DNA from: Allobosea sp. CS1GBMeth4
GTDB lineage: Bacteria; Pseudomonadota; Alphaproteobacteria; Rhizobiales; Beijerinckiaceae
Reading direction: 5' to 3'
Length of the DNA: 64,000 nucleotides
NCBI RefSeq assembly: GCF_900185715.1
Contig: NZ_FYAS01000014.1
Location: 1-64,000 of the forward strand
A program made the position numbers and the translations under genes. Under the pieces are notes generated by a model. The model did no database searches. It had not been told where the DNA came from and saw only the letters and a list, made by a program, of their open reading frames with translations. Position 1 is the stretch's first letter, and each line of letters opens with the position of its first letter. Positions 26,680 to 38,204 of this stretch are shown here, piece by piece.

Positions 26680-27843
26680 CTATGCCGTGCCGGCGCGCGC
26701 CAGCTTCGCCACCAGGGTCAGCAGCTTGCCGCCCTCCGCCTCGAAGTTCAGGTCGCGGGCGCGCAGCAGCGCCGCGCGCTTGCAGGCGTCGATGCGGGCC
26801 CGGTCGAGGCCGGCGAGGCGGGCGGCGATGGTCCGCGGCGTGTCCTCGTCCAGCAGGAGGCCGCAGCCCGCCGCCTCGACCACCCGGCGAATCTCGGGCA
26901 GGTCGCTGCTGATCACCATCAGCCCGGCCTGGATGTACTCGAAGATCTTGTTGGGCATGGCGAAGCGCGCATGCGTCGTGCTGTTCGACAAGAGGAAGAT
27001 ACCGATATCGGCCTGCGCCGCGGCCGGAACGACCCGGTCGGGCGGAACGGCCGGCTCGAAGGCGATACGGGCGCCCAGGCCGCCGGCGAGCGCGCGCAGG
27101 TGCTGGTCGTAGCCGCCCTGGGCCGGGCCGCGGATCAGCAGGCGGTAGGCCTCCGGCCAATAGGCGACGCTTTCGATGAGAATCTCGAGGCCGCGCCGCG
27201 GGACGATGGCGCCATGGTAGAGCACGGTGATCGGATCGCCCGTCGGGCGGAAGGCGGTCTCCTGCCAGGCCGGCGTATTGGAGATCACCGTCGGCCGCGC
27301 CAGGCCGTAGCGGGCGGCGAGCGCGTCGGCGATGCCGTCGCTCACCGTGACCACGGCATCCGCCTCGCGGATGTAGCGCTCCTCGATCCGGACCACGTGC
27401 CGCCGGGCGAGGAGGCGCCAGCGCCAGCTGTCGGCGAACTCCTCCGAGGCGAACTCATGGCTGTCGTAGATGATGCGGGCGTTGCAGCCGCGCCGGGCCG
27501 CATCGGCGATCGGCAAGGCGCGCCAGTCATTGGCGATGACCAGGTCGGGAGCGAAGCGAAGCAGATCGCGCCGCGCGGCGAGCCTGGTCGCGGAGCCCCA
27601 ATAGAGCAGGTCCGCACTGATCGGCAGCAGGGAGGCCGGGGCCTGCCGCAGCACCATGCCGAGCCGCACGCGCGTGTCGCTGCCCGGGCCGGGCAGGACG
27701 GTCACGGGCGTGGGCGGGGCGGCCGGCAGGGGCGCCTGCGCGAAGATGCGGACGTCGTGGCCGGCATGGGCGAGCAGGGCGGCATGACGCAGGACGCGCG
27801 AATCGTGCTGCAGGGGCGAGATGCAGAGGAGGGCGATGCGCAT
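26680..27843 (-). CDS. GT4-family glycosyltransferase
   Basis: The 387-residue protein begins MRIALLCISPLQHDSRVLRHA. It has VLYHGAIVPRRGLEILIESV and MPNKIFEYIQAGLMVISSD, matching the two other GT4 paralogues in this locus but without their long central insertion. Its start codon overlaps the stop of the preceding gene by one base (TGATG), so translation is coupled. It is the last gene of the wbpA-wbpB-wbpD-wbpE operon. It may use the uronic acid donor made by that operon or add the adjacent sugar; this is inference from position. Confidence 0.85.
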   Translation of the reverse strand: MRIALLCISPLQHDSRVLRHAALLAHAGHDVRIFAQAPLPAAPPTPVTVLPGPGSDTRVRLGMVLRQAPASLLPISADLLYWGSATRLAARRDLLRFAPDLVIANDWRALPIADAARRGCNARIIYDSHEFASEEFADSWRWRLLARRHVVRIEERYIREADAVVTVSDGIADALAARYGLARPTVISNTPAWQETAFRPTGDPITVLYHGAIVPRRGLEILIESVAYWPEAYRLLIRGPAQGGYDQHLRALAGGLGARIAFEPAVPPDRVVPAAAQADIGIFLLSNSTTHARFAMPNKIFEYIQAGLMVISSDLPEIRRVVEAAGCGLLLDEDTPRTIAARLAGLDRARIDACKRAALLRARDLNFEAEGGKLLTLVAKLARAGTA

Positions 27844-28949
27844 CAGCGGCTCCCCCCGGCCGCGACGGATGCGAGGATCCGGTCGATCTCGCGGCCGCGC
27901 TGGCGCCAGCTCGCCTCGCGCACGACGTAGTCGGCACCGTTGCGGCCGAGGGCGGCGGCCTCGTCGGGGGCCTCGCCGAGCGTCCTGACGGCGGCGGCGA
28001 TGGCGGAGGGGCTGGCCGGGGGCACGACGAGGCCGGCGCCGGCCTGACGGACGATCTGCGCCTGGAAGGGCAGTTCGCTCGCGATCACCGGGACGCCGCA
28101 GGCCATCGCCTCGAACAGCTTGAGGGGGGCTACGCCCGAGGCGGAGCGGCCGTCCTGGTCCTCGATCACGCAGAGGGCCGCGAGCGCGCCGCGCAGCAGG
28201 GCGGGCACCGCCTCATAGGGCTGCCGGCCGAGCCAGAGCAGGCGGGAATCGGCTTTCGCGGCCTCGACCCTGCCGCGCTCGATGCCATCGCCGACGATGA
28301 CGAGCCTGACATCCGCCGGCCAGGCCGGCTCGTGCAGGGCCGCGAGCATGGTGCCGACGCCATGCCAGGCGACGAGGCCGCCGACGAAGACGACATAGCG
28401 GCCGGCGATGTCGGCGCGAGGCCCGCCGGGCGTGAACAGGTCGGTATTGGCGCCGTTGGAGACGACGCTCACGCGCCCATGGCCGGCGAAGGCGCGGGCC
28501 CATTGCGCCAGCCCCTCGGTGACGGCGATCAGATGGGCGGCCATGCGGTACTGGGTCCGGTAGAGCCAGGCGAAGAGTGGCGCGAGCGGCTTCAGCGCCG
28601 GATAGGTCACGCCGATATCGGCCGGCTTGCCGTTGATCTCGTGCACCACGGGGATCCCGCGCCGGCGTGCCCACAGCGCGAGCGGCAGCGCCATGACATG
28701 GGAGCGGACGAAGACCGCGTCGAAGGCGCCGAGCCGGCGGGCGAGGGCGAGCTGGACCCGGCCATAGTCGAGCAGGCGGTGCAGGAAGGAGGTCCGCGCG
28801 CTGGCGCCGCCGCGGCTGGTGGCGAAGAGCTCGACATCCCAGCCGGACTGCCTCAGGCTGGCGATGATCTCGTCGATATGGGTCTGCGACGCCTGCCCCG
28901 GCCGAGGCGTCTCCAGCGAGAGATAGGCCAGCCGCAGCGGCCGGCTCAT
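27843..28949 (-). CDS. GT4-family glycosyltransferase
   Basis: The 368-residue protein shows the two-Rossmann GT4 layout. RLAYLSLETPRPGQASQTH is near the start, YVVFVGGLVAWHGVGTMLAAL begins the C-terminal half, and PLKLFEAMACGVPVIASELP is the nucleotide-sugar-binding segment. It belongs to a different GT4 branch from the three SxxxDxRVxR paralogues. Its start overlaps the end of the wbpE gene by four bases (ATGA), and its stop overlaps the next start. Being translationally coupled to wbpE, it is a good candidate for the transferase that uses the diacetamido uronic acid donor. Confidence 0.87.
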   Translation of the reverse strand: MSRPLRLAYLSLETPRPGQASQTHIDEIIASLRQSGWDVELFATSRGGASARTSFLHRLLDYGRVQLALARRLGAFDAVFVRSHVMALPLALWARRRGIPVVHEINGKPADIGVTYPALKPLAPLFAWLYRTQYRMAAHLIAVTEGLAQWARAFAGHGRVSVVSNGANTDLFTPGGPRADIAGRYVVFVGGLVAWHGVGTMLAALHEPAWPADVRLVIVGDGIERGRVEAAKADSRLLWLGRQPYEAVPALLRGALAALCVIEDQDGRSASGVAPLKLFEAMACGVPVIASELPFQAQIVRQAGAGLVVPPASPSAIAAAVRTLGEAPDEAAALGRNGADYVVREASWRQRGREIDRILASVAAGGSR

Positions 28950-30103
28950 GCCACGGCGGCCGCCGGCGCAGCCAGAGCCTCGCGCACCGCCTCGATGATG
29001 TAGTCCTGCGTCGCCTCGTCGAGATAGGGATGCATCGGCAGCGCGACGACCTCCTGCGCGACGCGCTCGGAGATGGGCAGGCCGTTGCCGGCGACCGGGA
29101 AGTGCCGGTAGGCGGTCTGCTGGTGCAGCGGCTTGGGATAGTAGACCGTGGTCGGCACGCCCTTGGCCTTCAGCGCCGCCTGGAAGGCGTCGCGGCGGCC
29201 GGCATCGACGCGGATCGTGTACTGGGCCCAGGTCGAGACGCAGTCAGGCATCACGTAGGGCGTCGTGACGAGGTCCTTCAGCGCCGCGGTGTAGCGCGCG
29301 GCGACGACCTGCCGCTGCTCGATCTCCTGCGCATAGACCTTGAGCTTCTCGATCAGCACCGCGGCCTGGATGGTGTCGAGCCGCGAGTTCACGCCGACGC
29401 GGACATTGTCGTATTTGTAGGAGCCCTTGCCGTGGAAGCGCAGCGAGCGCAGCAGGTCGGCGTGCTCGTCGCTGTCGGTCAGGATCGCGCCGCCGTCGCC
29501 ATAGCAGCCGAGCGGCTTGGCCGGGAAGAAGCTCGTCGTGGCGAAAGCGCCGATGCTGCCCGCGACGCGGCCCTTGTAGCGCGCGCCGTAGCCCTGCGCC
29601 GAATCGGCGATCAGCACGAGATCGTTCTCGCGGCAGAAGGCCTCGATCGGATCGTAATCGCAGGCCTGGCCGAAGAGGTCGACCGTGATCAGGGCGCGCG
29701 GCCGGAGCTCGTGCTTCCTCGCCGTTTCCAGCGCGGCGGCAAGGCCCTTCGGATCGATGTTGTAGGTCGCCTCGTCGATCTCGGCGAAGACCGGGGTCGC
29801 GCCCATCCAGGCGACGACCTCGGCCGTGGCGGCGAAGGTGAAGCTCGGGCAGAGCACGGCGTCGCCCGGGCCGATGCCGAGCGCCTCGAGCACCAGGATC
29901 AGCGCGTCGGTGCCGTTGGCGACGCCGATCGCGTGCTTCGAACCGCAGAAGGCGGCGAGGCCGGCCTCGAACTGGCCGACCTGCTCGCCGAGGATGTAGT
30001 TGCCGTCATGGACGACCTTCAGGATGGCCTCGTCCATCGCCTTGCCGATGCGCTGGCGCTGGGCCTTGAGGTCGATGAACTCGATCGCGGGACGCTCGCT
30101 CAT
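28946..30103 (-). CDS. wbpE: WbpE-like PLP aminotransferase (DegT/DnrJ family)
   Basis: The 385-residue protein has the DegT/DnrJ/EryC1 layout. GVANGTDALILVLEALGIGPGD is near the N-terminus, and SFFPAKPLGCYGDGGAI near residue 190 contains the PLP-binding lysine. WbpE transfers an amino group from glutamate to the C3 ketone of UDP-2-acetamido-3-keto-glucuronic acid. The assignment is supported by the neighbouring WbpA, WbpB and WbpD homologues in the same operon. Its start overlaps the wbpD stop by one base. Other sugar aminotransferases have similar sequences, so the specificity comes mainly from context. Confidence 0.85.
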   Translation of the reverse strand: MSERPAIEFIDLKAQRQRIGKAMDEAILKVVHDGNYILGEQVGQFEAGLAAFCGSKHAIGVANGTDALILVLEALGIGPGDAVLCPSFTFAATAEVVAWMGATPVFAEIDEATYNIDPKGLAAALETARKHELRPRALITVDLFGQACDYDPIEAFCRENDLVLIADSAQGYGARYKGRVAGSIGAFATTSFFPAKPLGCYGDGGAILTDSDEHADLLRSLRFHGKGSYKYDNVRVGVNSRLDTIQAAVLIEKLKVYAQEIEQRQVVAARYTAALKDLVTTPYVMPDCVSTWAQYTIRVDAGRRDAFQAALKAKGVPTTVYYPKPLHQQTAYRHFPVAGNGLPISERVAQEVVALPMHPYLDEATQDYIIEAVREALAAPAAAVA

Positions 30104-30702
30104 CAGACGATCTCCTCCAGGGTATCGGGCCCGGTCTCGCGATAGCGCCGGCCGGTTTCGGGGCAGGTGAGATCGGGGCCGAGCCTGGCGCCGTTATGGC
30201 TCATCCAGCCGATGCGGCGGGCCGGAACACCGGCCATCAGGGCGAAGTCCGGCACGTCCTTCGCCACCACGGCGCCGGCGGCGATGAAGCAATAGGCGCC
30301 GAGCGTGTGGCCGCAGACAATGGTCGCGTTGGCGCCGATGCTGGCGCCGGTCTTCACCAGCGTCTTGCGGAACTCAGCCTTGCGGTTGAGGAAGGCGCGC
30401 GGGTTGTTGACGTTGGTGAAGACGCAGGACGGGCCGCAGAAGACGCCGTCCTCGAGCACGACGCCGTCATAGAGCGCGACATTGTTCTGGACCTTGCAGC
30501 CGTCGCCCATGCTGACGCGCGGGCCGACCATGACGTTCTGGCCGAGGACGCAGTCCTTGCCGATCACGGTCTGGCCGAGGACGTGTACGAAGTGCCAGAT
30601 CTTGCTGCCGGCGCCGATCGCGACGCCGTCGTCGACATAGGCGCTCTCATGGATCGCGACGCCGGGAAAGCGCGGATCCTCACGCATCTCCGGCGCGGCC
30701 AT
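30103..30702 (-). CDS. wbpD: WbpD-like UDP-3-amino-glucuronate N-acetyltransferase
   Basis: The 199-residue protein is a left-handed beta-helix acyltransferase. Hexapeptide-type repeats run from about residue 20 to 160 ([61 protein letters not shown]). IWHFVHV is a hallmark of the WbpD group. It acetylates the 3-amino group of UDP-2-acetamido-3-amino-2,3-dideoxy-glucuronic acid using acetyl-CoA. Length fits WbpD (about 190 residues). It lies six bases after wbpB and is translationally coupled to wbpE. Confidence 0.88.
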   Translation of the reverse strand: MAAPEMREDPRFPGVAIHESAYVDDGVAIGAGSKIWHFVHVLGQTVIGKDCVLGQNVMVGPRVSMGDGCKVQNNVALYDGVVLEDGVFCGPSCVFTNVNNPRAFLNRKAEFRKTLVKTGASIGANATIVCGHTLGAYCFIAAGAVVAKDVPDFALMAGVPARRIGWMSHNGARLGPDLTCPETGRRYRETGPDTLEEIV

Positions 30703-30708
30703 CGCCCG

Positions 30709-33049
<2,341 letters not shown>

Positions 33050-33321
33050 AGTGCACTCCGGAAATGACGGCAAATAGGCCAGCGGCCCCGTTTTCTCGGG
33101 CGTGCTTCTTCCAGACTTGCCGAACCGCGTCAACATGCGCGGCGGGTTCGGCCGGAGCGATCCGCAACAGAAATCGCATGCATTCGACGGTGGAGCTTCG
33201 CCCGGGGAGGGAGCCCGGGCGGAGACAAAAACGCCGGCTGATCTCGTTGTGGGCCAGGTTCCGGCGTCGTTCCGTTAGGTCAATCCGGCCCGCCGGCCCG
33301 CGGCTGGGGCGTGGCGGACGC

Positions 33322-35052
33322 TCAGTGAATCTCCGGCTCCGCCACTTTCGCCGTGCCGGCGAGGTAGTCGAAATCGCAGCCCTTGTCGGCCTGCTGGATA
33401 TGAGCCGCTGACATCTTGCCCCAGCCGCGCGGATAGTCGCGGTCGGGCGGCGACCAGCTCTTCAGGCGCTCGGCGATCTCGGCGTCGCTCAGGTTCACCG
33501 AGATGCTGCGCGCCTCGACATCGACTGTGATGATGTCGCCGGTCCTGACCGCCGCGAGCGGGCCCTTGATGTAGGCTTCCGGCGCGATGTGGAGGACGCA
33601 GGCGCCATAGCTGGTGCCGGACATGCGGGCGTCGGAGAGCCTGAGCATGTCGCGCACGCCCTGCTTCAGCAGCTTCTTCGGGATCGGCAGCATGCCCCAT
33701 TCCGGCATGCCGGGGCCGCCGACCGGGCCGCAATTCTTCAGCACCATGACATGGTCGGCGGTGACGTCGAGATTTTCGTCGTTCACCGCCTTCATCATCG
33801 CATCGTAGTCCTCGAACACCAGGGCCGGGCCGGAATGCCTGAGCAAACGCTCCTCGGCGGCCGAGGGCTTGATGACGCAGCCGCCGGGGGCGAGGTTGCC
33901 CCTGAGCACGGCGAGGCCGTTGGCGGTCGAGACCGGCCGGTCGAGCGGGCGGATGACGTTGTCGTCATAGACCTGGGCGAGCGCGATGGTCTCGGAGATC
34001 GGCTTGCCGGTGACCGTCATGGCGCCGGTGTGGAGCTTGCTCTCCAATTGCTTCAGCAGGGCCGGCAGCCCGCCGGCATAGAAGAAGTCCTCCATCAGGA
34101 AGTCGCCGGAGGGGCGCAGGTTGGCGATCACCGGGACCTTGCGCGAGAAGGCGTCGAAATCATCGGGCGTCAGAGGCACGCCGGCGCGGCCGGCCATGGC
34201 GATCAGATGGATGATCGCATTGGTCGAGCCCGCGACCGCCATGTGAACGGTCAGCGCGTTCTCGAAGCTCTCGCGGGTCAGGATGCGGTCGGGCGTCAGG
34301 TCTTCCCAGACCATCTCGACGATGCGCTTGCCGGCGGCCGCGGCCATGCGCGGATGGGCGGCGTCGGCGGCAGGGATGGCGGAGGCGCCGGGCAAGGTGA
34401 GGCCGAGCACCTCGGCATGGCTCATCATGGTCGCGGCCGTGCCCATCACCATGCAGGTGCCGTGCGAGCGCGCGATGCCGCTCTCCATGTCGCGCCACTG
34501 CGCGTCCGAGATGTTGCCGGCCTCCTTCTCGGCCCAGTATTTCCAGACATCCGCTCCGGAGCCGAGCACCTTGCCGGCCCAGTTTCCGCGCAGCATCGGC
34601 CCGGCCGGCACGAAGATGAAGGGCAGGCCGGCGCTGCAGGCGCCCATGATCAGGGCCGGCGTCGACTTGTCGCAACCGCCGAGCAGTACGGCGCCGTCCA
34701 GCGGATGGGACCTGATCGATTCCTCTGCCTCCATCGCCAGGAAGTTGCGATAGAGCATGGTCGTCGGCTTCTGGTACTGCTCGGAGGCCGACATCACCGG
34801 GATCTCGACCGGGAAGCCGCCGGCGGCCCAGACGGCGCGCTTCACCGCCTCGGCGCGGTCGCGCAGATGGGTGTGGCAGGGGTTGATCTCGGACCAGGTG
34901 TTGAGGATGCCGATCACCGGCTTGCCCATGAACTCCTCATGGTTGAGTCCCATCTGCAGCGCCCGCGAGCGATGGCCGAAGGAGCGCAGGTCGCTGGCGC
35001 CGAACCAGCGCTTCGAGCGCAGCGTGTCGGGCGTCTTGCGGGGATGGGACAT
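33322..35052 (-). CDS. IlvD/Edd-family sugar-acid dehydratase, probably L-arabinonate (pentonate) dehydratase
   Basis: The 576-residue protein belongs to the Fe-S dehydratase family. Its three cluster cysteines fall at Cys59 (NPCHTH), Cys127 (GGCDKS) and Cys200 (SHGTCMVMG), with Lys129 beside the second. These are the positions described for the Rhizobium L-arabinonate dehydratase, whose length (579) also matches. The enzyme removes water from an aldonic acid to give a 2-keto-3-deoxy acid. It is the last gene of a leftward set with a DapA-family enzyme and a GntR regulator, separated from the former by a palindromic repeat. D-xylonate or other pentonates are alternative substrates. Confidence 0.87.
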   Translation of the reverse strand: MSHPRKTPDTLRSKRWFGASDLRSFGHRSRALQMGLNHEEFMGKPVIGILNTWSEINPCHTHLRDRAEAVKRAVWAAGGFPVEIPVMSASEQYQKPTTMLYRNFLAMEAEESIRSHPLDGAVLLGGCDKSTPALIMGACSAGLPFIFVPAGPMLRGNWAGKVLGSGADVWKYWAEKEAGNISDAQWRDMESGIARSHGTCMVMGTAATMMSHAEVLGLTLPGASAIPAADAAHPRMAAAAGKRIVEMVWEDLTPDRILTRESFENALTVHMAVAGSTNAIIHLIAMAGRAGVPLTPDDFDAFSRKVPVIANLRPSGDFLMEDFFYAGGLPALLKQLESKLHTGAMTVTGKPISETIALAQVYDDNVIRPLDRPVSTANGLAVLRGNLAPGGCVIKPSAAEERLLRHSGPALVFEDYDAMMKAVNDENLDVTADHVMVLKNCGPVGGPGMPEWGMLPIPKKLLKQGVRDMLRLSDARMSGTSYGACVLHIAPEAYIKGPLAAVRTGDIITVDVEARSISVNLSDAEIAERLKSWSPPDRDYPRGWGKMSAAHIQQADKGCDFDYLAGTAKVAEPEIH

Positions 35053-35095
35053 GGGGTTTCCTCAGTGCTTTGTGGTGTTGGTGCGCGAACCTCTC

Positions 35096-35242
35096 CGTCA
35101 TTCCGGCGCGGCCCGCAGGGCCGAGCCCGGAACCCATGAACACGGAGCCATGAGGACGGGCGCGGCGATGGCGGCGGAGATTCCGCGCCGCCAGTGTTCA
35201 TGGGTTCCGGGCTCTTCGCTACGCGCAGTCCCGGAAAGACGG
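35096..35242. repeat. REP-like palindromic intergenic element 1
   Basis: Between the dehydratase and DapA-family genes a 21-bp sequence GAGCCCGGAACCCATGAACAC (35123-35143) has a perfect inverted copy at 35194-35214. The outer arms begin CGTCATTCCGG and end with a degenerate version of the same. The layout resembles the element at 38066-38155, so both belong to a dispersed palindromic repeat family. A transcript through it would form a long stem-loop inside the operon. Confidence 0.8.
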
Positions 35243-35247
35243 CGAGC

Positions 35248-36162
35248 CTACTCCGCCGCCGCGCGCCGGCTGCCCCAGCCGGAGACGATCCTGCGCAGTT
35301 CGGCGCGCTCGCTCTCGTTCAGCTCCGGCAGGCCGGGCAGGCGCACCGGGCCGACATGGGTGCCGGTGAGGCCGAGCGCTTCCTTCACCACGGTGACGTT
35401 GGCGCCGTTGCCGTATTTCGTCCGCAGCGCCTCGAAGCCGGCGATCTCGTCGACGAGGTGGCGGGCGCGGTCGTAGTCACTGGCCTCCAGCGCCCGCCAG
35501 ATCGCCAGCGAGCGCTCGGGGGCGACATTGACCAGACCGGAGGTGAAACCACGGGCGCCGAGCGCGTGGAAGGGCGCGGCCCAGCCCTCGGCGAGGCCGC
35601 AGATCCAGTTGGCGCTGGAGCCTTGCGTGGCGCGGACGCATTCGGCGAGCAGCATCATGTTTGGGGAAGCGAATTTGACGCCGGCGACATTGGGATGGGT
35701 GGCGACGCGGGCGAGATCCTTCACGCCGATCGCATCCGAGCGGATATAGGCGACGAGCGGGATCGTCAGCGCCTCGGCGATGGCGAGGATGTAGTCGGCC
35801 TGGCTCTGCGGGGCGGCGAAGGGGTCGAGCGGGTGGTGGACCATCACCGCGTCGCAGCCGGCCGTGGCGGCGAGCCTGCCGGTCGCCACCGCCTCGCGCA
35901 GCGAACGGCCGATGCCGGCGGTGACCAGCGCCTTGCCGGCGGCCGCCTCCGCCGCCACGGCATGGCTGCGCACCACCTCCTCGGTGGTCATCGGGTAGAA
36001 CTCGCCGGTATTGCCGGCCGAGACGATGTTGTGGATGCCGGCTGCAGCGATGCGCGCGACGATCGCGCCGGTCAGCGCCCAATCGGCCTCGCCATCGTCC
36101 TTCCAGGCGGTGACGTGCACGCCCGAGATGCCGCGCAGCGCGGCGCGAACCCTGTCACTCAT
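35248..36162 (-). CDS. DapA-family lyase/dehydratase for 2-keto-3-deoxy sugar acids
   Basis: The 304-residue protein is a class I TIM-barrel of the dihydrodipicolinate synthase family. It contains SAGNTGEFYPMTTEEVV near residue 48, PLVAYIRSD around the conserved tyrosine, and AGVKFASPN with the Schiff-base lysine. Next to a pentonate dehydratase it most likely acts as L-2-keto-3-deoxyarabonate dehydratase, or as an aldolase on a related keto acid. Its ATG at 36162 overlaps the end of the GntR gene by eight bases, so the two are translationally coupled. A longer open frame upstream overlaps the regulator and is not credible. Confidence 0.83.
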   Translation of the reverse strand: MSDRVRAALRGISGVHVTAWKDDGEADWALTGAIVARIAAAGIHNIVSAGNTGEFYPMTTEEVVRSHAVAAEAAAGKALVTAGIGRSLREAVATGRLAATAGCDAVMVHHPLDPFAAPQSQADYILAIAEALTIPLVAYIRSDAIGVKDLARVATHPNVAGVKFASPNMMLLAECVRATQGSSANWICGLAEGWAAPFHALGARGFTSGLVNVAPERSLAIWRALEASDYDRARHLVDEIAGFEALRTKYGNGANVTVVKEALGLTGTHVGPVRLPGLPELNESERAELRRIVSGWGSRRAAAE

Positions 36163-36859
36163 CGTAATCCAATCCTTCCGCATCGGCGCCGAAGACCTGG
36201 CGCACATGGCTCTTGGCGGAGCGCACGATATGGCTGCGCATGCGCTGCTCGGCCCGCGCCGGCTCGTGCGCGCGCAGCGCCTCGAAGATGCCGCGATGCT
36301 CCTCGAAGCCCCTGCCGCGCTCGCCGGGCTCGGCCAGCAGGGCGATGCGCTGGGCATGGTCGTACATGCGCTGGCCGTCGAGCCGGCGCTCGAGATAGAG
36401 GCAGCCCGAAATCCGGTGGATCATGCCGTGATAGGCCTCGTTCAGGTTGACGAGGTCCTCGAGGTCGCCGTGCCGGGTGGCGTGCGCCATCTCATCGATC
36501 AGGCGCGCCATCTCGGCGATCTCGGCCTCGCCGATCCGGTTGGCGGCGATATGGGTCATGACGCTTTCGAGCGCGGCGCGGCCGAGCGCCATCTCCAGCG
36601 CCTGGCGGGCGGAGAATTCGACGAAGACGCCGCGGCGCGCCTCGGTCCGGACCAGACCTTCGCTCTCGAGCATGCGGATCGCGTCCTTCACCGGGGTCGT
36701 CGAGACGCCCAGCATGTCGGCGAGCTGGCGCTCGTTCAGGCGCTCGCCGTTGCGGAAGCGGCCGGCGACGATCGCCCGGCGCAGGCGCTCATGCACATGC
36801 TCGCGCAGGGAGCGCAGCAGATGCGGCGAGACGGGTTCGATCGCGAGCGCGTTTGACAT
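36155..36859 (-). CDS. GntR-family (FCD) transcriptional regulator of the sugar-acid genes
   Basis: The 234-residue protein has an N-terminal winged helix-turn-helix (LNERQLADMLGVSTTPVKDAIRML, residues about 40-63). An all-helical FCD ligand domain follows, with metal-binding-type residues in NEAYHGMIHRI and later His-containing helices. The ATG at 36859 is preferred because GAGGA lies upstream. It is divergent from the TctC-type gene, and a perfect 14-bp palindrome lies midway between them. It probably represses both directions until a sugar acid or keto acid binds. Confidence 0.88.
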   Translation of the reverse strand: MSNALAIEPVSPHLLRSLREHVHERLRRAIVAGRFRNGERLNERQLADMLGVSTTPVKDAIRMLESEGLVRTEARRGVFVEFSARQALEMALGRAALESVMTHIAANRIGEAEIAEMARLIDEMAHATRHGDLEDLVNLNEAYHGMIHRISGCLYLERRLDGQRMYDHAQRIALLAEPGERGRGFEEHRGIFEALRAHEPARAEQRMRSHIVRSAKSHVRQVFGADAEGLDYDE

Positions 36860-36955
36860 CCGGATTCCTCTGGCGCGCGCCGCCGCACGATTCGCTCCGG
36901 GCGCCGGCCTTCGCCATTGCCTCACCAGACATCACAAAGCGCAAGGGACATCAAG

Positions 36956-36969
36956 TCTGAAATTTCAGA
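36956..36969. promoter_or_regulatory. Candidate GntR operator, perfect 14-bp palindrome
   Basis: TCTGAAATTTCAGA is a perfect inverted repeat in a locally AT-rich patch. It lies about 95 bases from both the GntR start (36859) and the binding-protein start (37065). A related half-site, TTTCAAACCTGGAAT, follows at once. The position and symmetry fit a dimeric FCD regulator controlling divergent promoters. Assignment to the adjacent GntR protein is inference. Confidence 0.55.
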
Positions 36970-37064
36970 TTTCAAACCTGGAATTGCGTGCTATGCAGTG
37001 CCCATACGGCCGCACGACGCCGGAACGGCGGGGCCGCAGGGCTTCGTGAAGAGGGAGGATTGGA

Positions 37065-38039
37065 ATGACGTCGATCACACGCCGCGGCCTGCTCGCCGCA
37101 GCCGGCACGATGCTGGCAGCGCCGGCCCTGGCTCAGAGCGGCTATCCGGGAAGCCGGGTCGTCACCATCGTCGTGCCGTTCGCGGCGGGCGGAACGACCG
37201 ACCTGCTCGGCCGCATCCTGGCCGATCGCCTGGGCGCGCGCCTCGGCGGCAAGTTCATCGTCGAGAACCGGCCCGGCGCCGGCGGCAACACCGGGGTCGC
37301 GGCCGTCGCGAAGGCCGAGCCGGACGGCTACATGCTGACAATGGGCACGGTCTCGACCCACGCGATCAATCCGGGCGTCTACCCGAAGCTGCCCTTCGAT
37401 CACGTCAAGGATTTCGCGCCGATCTCGCAGGTGGCGAGCGTGCCCAACCTGCTGATGGTCAATGTCGACCTGCCCGCCAGGACCGTGCCGGAGCTGATCG
37501 AGCTCCTGAAGAAGAATCCGGGCAAGTATTCCTTCGGCTCGTCCGGCGCCGGCACCTCGACCCATATGGCCGCCGAGCTGTTCAAGGTCTCGACCGGCAC
37601 CGACATGGCGCATGTGCCCTACCGGTCGAGCGGGCAGGTGACGCAGGACCTGCTCTCCGGCCAGATCCAGCTCACCTTCGACAACATCACCATCGCCTGG
37701 CCGCATGTGCAGGCCGGCAAGATCCGCGCGCTCGCGACCGCGACGCCGAAGCGCCTGCCCGTCGCGCCCGAGCTCCCGGCGCTGGCGGAGTTCATCCCCG
37801 GCTACGACGCCAGCTCCTGGCACGGCTTCTTCGCCCCGTCGAAGGTGCCGCCCGAGATCGTCGCCAAATTGTCGAGCGAGACGCAGGCGATCATGCGCGA
37901 GCCGGCGGTGATCGAGCAGCTCAAGAAGCTCGGCGTCGACCCGGTCGGCTCGAGCCAGGCCGAGTTCGCCGCCCATATCGCGAGCGAGACCAGGCGCTGG
38001 GCGGAGGTCGCGCAGAAGGCGAATGTGAAGATCGAGTGA
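37065..38039 (+). CDS. TctC/Bug-family periplasmic substrate-binding protein
   Basis: The 324-residue protein has a signal peptide starting MTSITRRGLLAAAGTMLAAPALA, with a twin-arginine-like RR. A Bug-family body follows: VVPFAAGGTTDLLGR, FIVENRPGAGGNTGV, GTSTHMAAELF. Such proteins bind carboxylates in the periplasm and feed tripartite tricarboxylate transporters. No TctA or TctB membrane genes are in the window, so it is an orphan binding protein. A GGGAGGA ribosome site precedes the ATG. It is divergent from the GntR regulator and likely binds the sugar acid consumed by this locus. Confidence 0.9.
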   Translation: MTSITRRGLLAAAGTMLAAPALAQSGYPGSRVVTIVVPFAAGGTTDLLGRILADRLGARLGGKFIVENRPGAGGNTGVAAVAKAEPDGYMLTMGTVSTHAINPGVYPKLPFDHVKDFAPISQVASVPNLLMVNVDLPARTVPELIELLKKNPGKYSFGSSGAGTSTHMAAELFKVSTGTDMAHVPYRSSGQVTQDLLSGQIQLTFDNITIAWPHVQAGKIRALATATPKRLPVAPELPALAEFIPGYDASSWHGFFAPSKVPPEIVAKLSSETQAIMREPAVIEQLKKLGVDPVGSSQAEFAAHIASETRRWAEVAQKANVKIE

Positions 38040-38065
38040 TTTGCCGAGCTGTGTGACAAGCACGC

Positions 38066-38155
38066 CGTCATCCCGGACGCAGCGAAGCGGAGCTCCGGGA
38101 TCCATCGTAAGGTGCCGAGCTCTACGATGGATCCCGGGTCAAGCCCGGGATGACG
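38066..38155. repeat. REP-like palindromic intergenic element 2
   Basis: The element starts CGTCATCCCGG (38066-38076) and ends with its exact inverse CCGGGATGACG (38145-38155). Inside, TCCGGGATCCATCGTA (38094-38109) pairs with TACGATGGATCCCGGG (38123-38138) with a single mismatch. Its general plan and outer arms match the element at 35096-35242. It lies between the binding-protein and RraA-family genes. Confidence 0.82.
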
Positions 38156-38204
38156 GGTTCTGGAACGACGCGCCAATTATCGGCCGCGAGAGGATGGTTT
38201 CGAC

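Noticed and set aside
33200..33220. GCCCGGG-GAGGGAG-CCCGGGC hairpin downstream of the dehydratase
   Set aside because: No T-run follows on either transcript direction, and it lies inside an otherwise featureless 270-bp gap, so a terminator call is unsupported.
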